Source: Gracilaria caudata (lineage: Eukaryota > Rhodophyta > Florideophyceae > Gracilariales > Gracilariaceae). From it: a DNA stretch of 13,827 nucleotides. Made by a program: the position numbers and the translations under genes. Under the pieces are notes generated by a model that was given only the letters and a program-made list of their open reading frames with translations, did no database searches and was not told the DNA's origin. The stretch's first letter is position 1. Each line of letters opens with the position of its first letter. Below, in pieces: positions 7,651 through 13,827 of the stretch. The stretch covers positions 1-13,827 of the forward strand of contig JASCIV010000705.1 in NCBI GenBank assembly GCA_030374735.1, given 5' to 3'.

Positions 7651-8223
7651 ATGAAAGTCAAGCGTACGTTTCAAGTGTTTGTAGTGCTCGGAGTGTGTCT
7701 CTTGCCTTTGGCGGAATGTTTTATGGATATGTTTGGTCATCGACGACGCTTCTTTCCGTACATGCGTATTCCCGATTGTCCTAGCTTTTGCTACAGGAAT
7801 CATCGAAGGGCACAAAATGAATGCCCCACGGAAGAAGGATGTATGTTACAGCCCTGTGAACGCGTTACGGAATTTGAACGAATTCGAGACGGTTTGGGTT
7901 GCGTTGAAGACCCTTCGTTTGTTCATCCAAAGCCAACTCCATCGGTTAGCCCGTCTCCCAGAACGTGTACGCTTTTGCTCGCAAGTAGCGTAACGTGCTC
8001 TTGTAGCGATGGAGCATTTTCGGAGGTGTTGTGGGAATTTGTGAATCCCCATTGCGGGAACTATATCACCTCGGAACGGGCGTCATACATACTCGACGCC
8101 TGTGAAAAGCTGGGAGACCCGGAACTACTTGTGGCGCGTTTTCGAGAGGTGTTTCAGGAGATTTGTGTTATTGAGGGATGTGGTACGTTTGGTTATACGG
8201 ATACTTCTGTGGGGTGCTACTAG
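7651..8223 (+). CDS. Secreted Cys-rich two-module protein, 190 aa, unknown function
   Basis: The ATG at 7651 begins a signal peptide (about residues 1-22). The mature chain is basic at first (GHRRRFF), then carries an N-terminal module with six cysteines (43, 47, 58, 64, 69, 84; C-x3-C-x10-C-x5-C-x4-C-x14-C). A Pro/Ser linker (HPKPTPSVSPSPR, 92-104) that could be O-glycosylated follows. The C-terminal module has eight cysteines (106, 116, 118, 135, 151, 172, 177, 189) and two likely helices (about 141-153 and 158-172). Cys23 sits at the predicted cleavage site and may be removed or unpaired. The spacing around PDCPSFC and VTCSCSDGAF loosely recalls fungal CFEM domains, but the cysteines are split across two modules and the match is not convincing. 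The gene converges with the minus-strand 718-aa gene 284 bases away. Confidence 0.8.
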   Translation: MKVKRTFQVFVVLGVCLLPLAECFMDMFGHRRRFFPYMRIPDCPSFCYRNHRRAQNECPTEEGCMLQPCERVTEFERIRDGLGCVEDPSFVHPKPTPSVSPSPRTCTLLLASSVTCSCSDGAFSEVLWEFVNPHCGNYITSERASYILDACEKLGDPELLVARFREVFQEICVIEGCGTFGYTDTSVGCY

Positions 8224-8507
8224 TTAGTGAATGGTGGAGCCAGATGAGAATCAAAGCAGACCAAAAGAGAGTTCGATAGCGCTTCCATCGTGCTTTTGTT
8301 TTGTTTTGTGAGAATCAGCGTACTGAAGAGTAAACAGTTTACTTCTCTAAAAGGAATGCAAAGCTTGGGCGATGTTTGTTTTAGGCCCGAACGTCCTGAA
8401 GTTTGAAATTCTGGCATTAAAGCTCGAGTTTGATTCAAACCTCCACGTGGACGCGCCATAAATTTGGGCGTTTTTACAACAATTAAAATTTCCATATAAC
8501 AATAAAT
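8224..8507. other. Intergenic spacer between convergent genes
   Basis: Holds the 3' ends of both flanking transcripts. No canonical AATAAA is placed for either gene. A small palindrome gtttga-t-tcaaac lies at 8428-8440. A 91-codon minus frame beginning at 8495, just past the stop of the 718-aa gene, lacks any recognisable feature and is not called. Confidence 0.5.
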
Positions 8508-10664
8508 TTAATGTTGTAATAAAGAAGGAGGTCCTTCTTGGTCCCTTAGGTCAGTCTCGATAGTTTCGGTCCTTTCATCTGCTAGTGGTCCGAGAAGACA
8601 GTCATGACCTATTAGTTCTCTCATCGCCACGTAAGCCACGTCATCGAAGTGTGTTACGAAAGTGTTCATGGCCACATGAGCGGCGGATACGACCACAGCG
8701 AAAATCACAAGCAGTCCTTGAGAAATGAGGTATCTCTTCATGCGCGCCATGGCCCCGTCAAAGGGTTCGAAGGTGTACGGTCTGGTGTACACCCACGGCT
8801 TCCCAGAAGAGTTAAGCACCAGATCCAGCTGACGAAGCTCTTGTGTCACTGCCGTGCTGATCAATGCCAGTGAAACATTCCAGTCATGTCGGTGCGAGAA
8901 GGTCATATCCACAAGTTGGTTTGCAGAATTGATCCATCTTCGTGTAGACCACAAGATTAAGTTGTTGTCCAGAGCCTTGTACCCCAAATTAAATCGTATA
9001 TTGTTTAGTACGCCGTTTAAGAATTGATTTCGGGTTCGATCGTCCATCAGTTCGGGACGAAATGGCATCGTTTTCATTTCTATTCCGCTCAAAGAACGCA
9101 GCGATGTGGACAATTCAACCTCGGCATAACTTCCATTCACAGAGTACATCTTGAAGGTCGTTCGGCCGGCGCCGTAGAAAACTTCAACAATAATCATATT
9201 ATTCAATAAATTAGAGCCGTATCTTGTCATAGGTCGAACGCATTTCAGTACACTTCCTGATTCAGCCAAGCCGCGAGAAGGAACGAAGAAGTCATCACAA
9301 TGGCTTCTGAACTCTAACTGCCTCCGCGGGCGACGGGTACCATTCACCAGAGCTATCACAGGATCAAAGTTTCGCGTTGCAGAAAATTCTAATCGTTTTT
9401 GACTTCCTGCAATGATCGTTCCAAACTCTGCAGCGTACAGGACAGAAAGCGCCATAAGTGGGAGGATAGCGAGACGGAAATGAATTCCAAACTGTGTCCC
9501 TGTTTGAGAAAACTGTTCCGAGGGAGGGAAGGGCTCTCGAAGAGTCATGAGACGTGGAATATGTCGCAGCGACAACAGACGAGAAAAGATTATGTACGAG
9601 GAGTATCCCCGTTGGTGAATTCCAGGAAAGCTGTAGATGAGCCCACTAAAAATGTTTCTCAGTTGCGAAAGGATAACTATAGAGAGAAGTCCAACAATGA
9701 AATCGTTGGCGAGTTCATGTGTGGTAAACGAATTGAAATTGGACAGTCCCGGAACGGAGAAGGCCTGTGCATTACGAATAGATAAAGGAATCTGTTCATA
9801 ACTGGATTCTTCCGTGGCGTATGCGAGAATGTTCGCGACGGGTAGGAACGATATGTTGGAGATCAATGACGAGTTGGAGATCGGGATAATTGTCTGATGG
9901 CTCAGTAATGCCCTTGACAAGCAGAGAGGCGTGAGTCTGGCAAGCCGAATTGAGTCGAGTAGGATGAAGGAATAGGTTCCTTGCATATTGAAAATCGCGG
10001 TAACGCACTCTTCACCCTCCTCTGGGCAGTCTTTCGAAGACGAACATCTAGCAAATCGCACAGGGGTACAGATGCAAGGATGTCTAGAACTTTCACAGGT
10101 ACTTACGTTGCCAAGGTGGCCGCCAGTTCTGTCGTCTCCAAGGCAGCTTCGCGCACCCGCGCAATTGGAATGTGAAAAACATCTATCGCCGGTGAGACCA
10201 TCGTTGAGAACAAATGGAACCGAAGCAACGGGAGTATGTAATATTGGGCGAAGCCTGCCAGCAAAAACCTTGGAGGATGCACAGAGCCCAGACGTGACGC
10301 CCAAGGGAGGACTCCACTCGCAGTGCTCCCCTTCGTCACAATCTAGAGAAGACTCGCAGCGAAAGCCGTTGTGTTGTGGTCCTTTGACACAGAAGCACGG
10401 TGGTGATTCACAGTTGGAGCAAAGTCGAGGAGCAACGCAATCAGCGGAACCGTTACAAAGATCTTCGGATAGACCAGAGATGTTTGAAGCTGGGGGGGTT
10501 GACAACTCCGGCCAGACGGGGTGGAGAAGGCTGAAAATGAAATTTAAGTCATCTTGAGTAACTTTAAAGTCTACAACTTGTGCTGTTTTGTTTGCAGCGA
10601 CCAAAGAGCAAAGAATCACCGTCACGACCATGTTGGCACTAGATAGTGTCATGATGGCGACCAT
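8508..10664 (-). CDS. Membrane protein with duplicated Cys modules, 718 aa, likely surface protein
   Basis: This is the longest frame here and needs no intron. A hydrophobic start (residues 1-24) fits a signal peptide. Two homologous Cys-rich modules follow. The first has Cys 70, 76, 82, 85, 90, 92 then 103, 109, 115, 128. The second has Cys 162, 168, 174, 190, 197, 199 then 207, 213, 220, 248. Each half uses C-x5-C-x5/6-C (RCESSLDCDEGEHC versus RCSSSKDCPEEGEEC). Hydrophobic helices lie near 322-345, 396-420 and 646-668. The ten N-glycosylation sequons (25, 61, 71, 186, 264, 270, 441, 510, 596, 618) all fall in parts predicted to be outside. The basic loop 346-395 and the tail 669-718 have none, so the topology is consistent: Cys head out, short loop in, 225-residue second ectodomain out, acidic tail in. 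A receptor or adhesion role is inference. I recall similar Cys modules from red algae but cannot confirm it. Confidence 0.85.
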   Translation of the reverse strand: MVAIMTLSSANMVVTVILCSLVAANKTAQVVDFKVTQDDLNFIFSLLHPVWPELSTPPASNISGLSEDLCNGSADCVAPRLCSNCESPPCFCVKGPQHNGFRCESSLDCDEGEHCEWSPPLGVTSGLCASSKVFAGRLRPILHTPVASVPFVLNDGLTGDRCFSHSNCAGARSCLGDDRTGGHLGNVSTCESSRHPCICTPVRFARCSSSKDCPEEGEECVTAIFNMQGTYSFILLDSIRLARLTPLCLSRALLSHQTIIPISNSSLISNISFLPVANILAYATEESSYEQIPLSIRNAQAFSVPGLSNFNSFTTHELANDFIVGLLSIVILSQLRNIFSGLIYSFPGIHQRGYSSYIIFSRLLSLRHIPRLMTLREPFPPSEQFSQTGTQFGIHFRLAILPLMALSVLYAAEFGTIIAGSQKRLEFSATRNFDPVIALVNGTRRPRRQLEFRSHCDDFFVPSRGLAESGSVLKCVRPMTRYGSNLLNNMIIVEVFYGAGRTTFKMYSVNGSYAEVELSTSLRSLSGIEMKTMPFRPELMDDRTRNQFLNGVLNNIRFNLGYKALDNNLILWSTRRWINSANQLVDMTFSHRHDWNVSLALISTAVTQELRQLDLVLNSSGKPWVYTRPYTFEPFDGAMARMKRYLISQGLLVIFAVVVSAAHVAMNTFVTHFDDVAYVAMRELIGHDCLLGPLADERTETIETDLRDQEGPPSLLQH

Positions 10665-10756
10665 ATTGTGCGGATAAGCGCATGGGTGTAGAACTTGTGG
10701 TGACAGTGACCGAGCTTTGCTTTGAAATAGAGAAACGCGGGATCCTTTCCTACTGA

Positions 10757-10765
10757 CTTTTCATA
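10757..10765 (-). promoter_or_regulatory. Possible TATA-like element of the 718-aa gene
   Basis: On the minus strand TATGAAAAG lies about 100 bases before the ATG. It differs by one inserted G and a shift from the TATAAAAG boxes of the other secreted-protein genes. It is weak. Confidence 0.25.
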
Positions 10766-11920
10766 TCAGATGTATACACAACTAAGCTATGGTCCGGAAC
10801 GTAATGTATGGCTCACCGCCCGCTAAGCACATTTCTGGTCAACACAGTACTTGTAGCTATGCTACGGATGATGCTGGCCCGTATTATTCCTTCTGCCTTA
10901 TCCTTACTACAAAGCAATGTGGCTTTAGTATGTAGAACGTGTAGCAGCCTCCTTCTTGTAGGACATCCAATGACCATACCACAGAGCGGTGTAGAGAACT
11001 CTTGAGCCGTTCAAATTTGAACGCTTGGTAATGGGCTCTGAGTAAGGCAGGGTAGGTTTATTTCATGCCGCATACTTACACACTTAATCGTAGCCCTTTT
11101 TGTTCTCCTTGTTTCCGGCAAGTGTGGAATCCAGACCTTCCAAACAACTCGAAGTTTTTGAGGAAGACATCAAGAGTGTGTCTGTGGGGTGACATAGATT
11201 TGTTCAAAATTCCACAAGCCTGACTGTATGCCGAGCTTCATAGATCGGGGCTCGAACCATTGGCCCCAATTTCTTCAGAACGCCCTTGAGAAGCAATCAC
11301 AGGCGCAACTTGCTGCCGTAGGCGCAAGCAACCCACGTAGCCAGCAATGTAGGCAAGAAATCCTTCACCAAGCAAAACTACACTTCTAGCTTTTGTGACG
11401 CTCAATGGCGATCTTTATCGTGGGCAATAGGGCCAAGCACCAGCGAAGCTGCCTGTCCAAAAGACAAGGCTTCGATAAGCAAGGTTCGGACACAAGAGTT
11501 CCGGGTGGGTGCAGGGTATCTAAAGAAAGGCAAGACGGACGCGGACGCGTCGAAACGGTGAAGCTCGTGCTGTGGCGGTCGTGGTTGCGGACTCAGCACA
11601 GCCTACAGCAATGAGCAGCGCTCAATGCTGTCGTCGGCGTTGTTTGTCTGTTCCGAACCGCTGCACGTGCGTCCCTTATAAATCTTCGGCTGCGTGCCTG
11701 GAAATTACATAATGTCTAGTCTTTGTGCTGGGAGACACGAGAAAAGCATTATAGCAAAGCCTCATACATAATAACCGCAAGAAGTTCGACGGGGTGTCAA
11801 GAAAAAGGTAATGAAGAAAAATCAGAGGACAACGTTTAGCAACAAACCCTGAAGCAGGAAGACGCGGGAAAATCGCAACTGAGTGGTATCTTGGGAAGTA
11901 CGAGGTTGTGTTCCATTTAT
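10766..11920. other. Intergenic region, no gene recognised
   Basis: Only short frames occur here. A 65-codon frame at 10808-11005 encodes a Leu/Ala-rich hydrophobic peptide, but no promoter or domain supports it. TTATAAAT at 11676-11683 resembles a TATA box, but the next ATG (11711) opens only 19 codons. A tRNA B-box-like string near 11246-11256 on the minus strand does not fold as a tRNA. Confidence 0.45.
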
Positions 11921-11951
11921 ACACGAGGTAATATTAGATATTACCTCGTGT
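11921..11951. repeat. Perfect 14-bp inverted repeat with 3-nt loop
   Basis: Arms acacgaggtaatat (11921-11934) and atattacctcgtgt (11938-11951) are exact reverse complements around tag. The arm sequence acgaggt also occurs just upstream at 11909-11915. It may be a miniature element, a cruciform or an RNA hairpin. Confidence 0.9.
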
Positions 11952-12062
11952 TTCCAAATTCATGTTAGTCGAATTTCCCGCTATTTCCGGCTGCCGCTGT
12001 GCCTGCTTGTTGCAACCAACACCAGGCGTGTTACTTTCATCCTCGCCATCTACTGAGCTAGA

Positions 12063-12382
12063 TCACAACAATTTCTACCCAAGGCCTGTTAGCGCTCCTT
12101 GGTGCTGACTTTGTTGTGAGCAATTAAGCTGGCGGACGAGTCTACTGGAGGCTCGCGCTCAGCGCATTTTATAGAGAAAGTTATTTCCATTTTGGGAAAC
12201 CCTGTCCCAAGCTACGAAATAATCTACGTACTTATATTACGTAGGTATTCTGCCAAGTAATATGTTGGCTCTCTTGAAAGAGATATGATTATCTCTGACA
12301 AGGCCATCACATTCAGCATCTCATCTATCGGTACTCATTACCGATCTCTTCTTGTTTCTACTTTTTGGCATGGCTCACCATG
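12063..12382. repeat. Cluster of short hairpins
   Basis: A nested pair comes first: tcacaacaa (12063-12071) with ttgttgtga (12111-12119), enclosing ccaagg/ccttgg (12079-12084 and 12097-12102). Then come three 7-bp hairpins with 4-7 base loops: ctacgta/tacgtag (12224-12244), agagata/tatctct (12279-12296) and atcggta/taccgat (12327-12345). A 5-bp one follows (12369-12382). Arm sequences differ, so this is not one repeated element. The region has no coding frame of note. Confidence 0.6.
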
Positions 12383-12616
12383 TTACGCTTCTCTGAAGTG
12401 GCCAGTCACATGATCTTCCCCTTATCAAACGCGCAATCGGCCTTCGTGTAACACGTCGATGTGTGTAGGCCCCATAAAGACGATTCGAACAAATGCTCCG
12501 GCTGTACCAAACTCGCAACAGCTCTCATCGCAAGGTCCGCCTTCTACACATGTCACATGTCATAAGAGGCTGGGCGAATTTGGCTCCCAGCTTACATATG
12601 CAACGGCTACACCTTT

Positions 12617-13027
12617 TCAGCTGTCCACGTGGCATGATCTCGACACTTCTTGGCACGAACATCGTTTTTCGGCCGCCACTGAATGCGGCGATGGTGTCCT
12701 TCCATGAGTTTGAATAATGGCAGCAACCGTTTTCTTGTTCGCGTCTCCATCCAGATGGAACAGGTGCTCACATATAGAGCTACAGTATGATCTTCCCTCT
12801 GACAAAAGCTTAAGAGTGCTGTGAAGCTCAATGTAGACCACCGTTTCTCCTTCGCCCAAACCTCGAATCAAATACGCTCTCCTGTCATATCGTGTTCGAA
12901 AGATTGGCATCTCGAGCTCCCTTGGAGTAGAAACGGTAGTCTGCTCTCGTTTAAATTTTCTGAAGTAGCTCACCACATTCTGAAGTGTCCATAGAAGCGG
13001 CAGACGCTGAAGCTTGTATGAGTTTTA
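12617..13027 (-). pseudogene. Degenerate coding-like minus frame, unknown
   Basis: The frame is open from a TAA near 13025-13027 to the stop at 12617. Its earliest NTG start is a GTG at 12976, and the first Met lies further in (MPIFRTRYDRRAYLIRGLG). The translation has a balanced, protein-like composition (GEGETVVYIELHSTLKLLSEG). It could be an exon or a decayed gene fragment. I do not recognise it, there is no promoter evidence, and it may be chance. Confidence 0.25.
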
Positions 13028-13407
13028 CGCACGAATGATTTCCATGTTTCAGAAGGATCCAATTGTAACCTTGAACGTGGTTATAGTTGCTGCTACACGC
13101 AAACGTGAAACGCCTGACTCTTTCTCACGAGAAAAGAAAATAAGATAACCTTCTGTTAGGCACAGTAGCAGGAGCGATGTATGAGTGAGTGTAGAGGGGT
13201 TGAGACCAGGTACAGAGACCCAGAGTTGCTGAGTTGTTTTCAAGGTGAGCTCAAGTAAAGATTGCTAAGTTGTAAGATCTCTCCCTTCACCAATTATGAA
13301 TCGAGTAGTAGCTGCTTTCTGTCTTGTGTTCTAGCGATGACAATGCGAAAGGAGGTTGCATTTGTGGCACAAATGCAGCTTGACAGAGTTCCTCTCGTTC
13401 GGTACAG
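13028..13407. other. Intergenic region upstream of the right-edge gene
   Basis: Nothing beyond weak palindromes and short frames was seen. It contains the upstream part of the promoter of the 98-aa secreted peptide gene. Confidence 0.5.
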
Positions 13408-13415
13408 TATAAAAG
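13408..13415 (+). promoter_or_regulatory. TATA box (TATAAAAG) of the 98-aa secreted peptide gene
   Basis: TATAAAAG followed by gaaat, 109 bases before the ATG at 13517. Same octamer as the box before the 197-aa secreted protein gene. Confidence 0.65.
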
Positions 13416-13516
13416 GAAATCACCACCGTTCTCTCATTCAAGAAGTTACGCGTTCTCATCTCAGCCACCAGACTTGTCTCTCGTCCATTGCAAGACAAAC
13501 GCAGCCAGCTCCGAAC

Positions 13517-13813
13517 ATGACTCCTATCGCCTTTGTTTTCCTTCTATCCGTCCTTCTATTCGGAAGTGCTCTCGGTTCTCCAGCACTTAGCCCCGAACAA
13601 ATCGAAAATAGATCCGACAAGCAAATCGTGGATAATTACCTGGCAACCGTTGATCGCATCGCATACAGTCATCCCTGTTACATGCGCAGGAAGAGGTATA
13701 CCGTATCGTGTGACACGACGCAATGCTGCCATGGACCAGGGCTGTCTTGCAATAAATTGCTATTGCAATATATTGCAATACGCAATAAATATTGCATATT
13801 GCGAGACATATGA
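13517..13813 (+). CDS. Small secreted Cys-rich peptide, knottin-like spacing, 98 aa
   Basis: The ATG at 13517 opens a strong signal peptide (MTPIAFVFLLSVLLFGSALG, cleaved near 20) downstream of a TATA box. The open frame further upstream spans the promoter and is not used. A short segment up to residue 53, with a sequon at N31, precedes six cysteines at 54, 65, 70, 71, 78 and 93: C-x10-C-x4-CC-x6-C-x14-C. The central QCCHGPGLSC is typical of inhibitor-cystine-knot peptides, a fold shared by protease inhibitors, antimicrobial and signalling peptides and venom components. Activity cannot be told from spacing alone. The last 18 residues, including Cys93, are encoded by a TTGCAATA-rich palindromic array that may have replaced the original 3' end. 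The true C-terminus is therefore uncertain, and the window ends 14 bases after the stop. Confidence 0.65.
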   Translation: MTPIAFVFLLSVLLFGSALGSPALSPEQIENRSDKQIVDNYLATVDRIAYSHPCYMRRKRYTVSCDTTQCCHGPGLSCNKLLLQYIAIRNKYCILRDI

Positions 13814-13825
13814 CTTATTGCAATT
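13747..13825 (+). repeat. TTGCAATA palindrome array
   Basis: The self-complementary 10-mer tattgcaata occurs twice in tandem (13761-13780), followed by a 7-bp hairpin cgcaata/tattgcg (13781-13803). Further ttgc/gcaa units run from 13747 to the window end. The array overlaps the 3' end of the 98-aa peptide gene and probably continues to the right. Confidence 0.75.
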
Positions 13826-13827
13826 TC

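Noticed and set aside
9988..10557. 189-codon plus frame inside the 718-aa gene
   Set aside because: Low-complexity antisense of the Cys-rich region. The minus strand shows signal peptide, Cys modules and membrane segments.
11236..11262. tRNA B-box-like ggttcgagccc on the minus strand
   Set aside because: Only two of five T-stem pairs form, and no acceptor, D or anticodon arms are found.
11676..11770. TTATAAAT as a promoter for a small gene
   Set aside because: The following ATG gives only 19 codons with no supporting feature.
13262..13516. N-terminal extension of the 98-aa peptide
   Set aside because: It overlaps the TATA box and lies before a complete signal peptide starting with ATG at 13517.

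Overview
The window looks like nuclear DNA of an intron-poor eukaryote. The genes are single open frames with eukaryotic secretory signal peptides. Two of them have a TATAAAAG box 66 and 109 bases before the start codon, and there is no operon or ribosome-binding-site structure. Secreted Cys-rich proteins, a GLxGDxC/CxSSxDC-type membrane protein and repeat-rich DNA would fit a red macroalga (Florideophyceae). That is a guess from memory of protein style. An oomycete or another intron-poor protist is not excluded.

Layout. Bases 1-858 are bounded by a 77-bp direct repeat (1-77 and 782-858, one mismatch), like a small terminal-direct-repeat element. Two diverged copies of another dispersed repeat follow in the same orientation: copy A (861-1188) and copy B (4582-5212). 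Copy B has about 304 bp that copy A lacks. Between them lies a strongly GC-rich island (about 1250-4060). It carries an intronless gene of 14 ankyrin repeats (1690-3126), followed by a GC-rich stretch in which overlapping Arg-rich frames are open on both strands, with no convincing gene. A perfect 13-bp hairpin (4080-4112) marks the downstream edge of the island.

From about 5.5 kb onward the DNA is of ordinary composition and holds four secretory-pathway genes. They are a 197-aa secreted protein with six cysteines (5622-6215, +), a 190-aa secreted protein with two Cys modules joined by a Pro/Ser linker (7651-8223, +), a 718-aa membrane protein with duplicated Cys modules and three membrane segments (10664-8508, -), and, at the right edge, a 98-aa secreted peptide with a knottin-like CC-centred cysteine pattern (13517-13813, +) whose 3' end runs into a TTGCAATA palindrome array. 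The 190-aa and 718-aa genes are convergent.

Bases 10665-13400 hold no clear gene. They do contain a perfect 14-bp hairpin (11921-11951), an unusual cluster of short hairpins (12063-12382) and a degenerate minus-strand open frame (12617-13027). No shared pathway can be shown. The common theme of the right half is secreted or surface Cys-rich proteins, and that of the left half is repeats and a possibly transferred or expanded ankyrin gene. No family was assigned by database search; all calls rest on reading the sequence.
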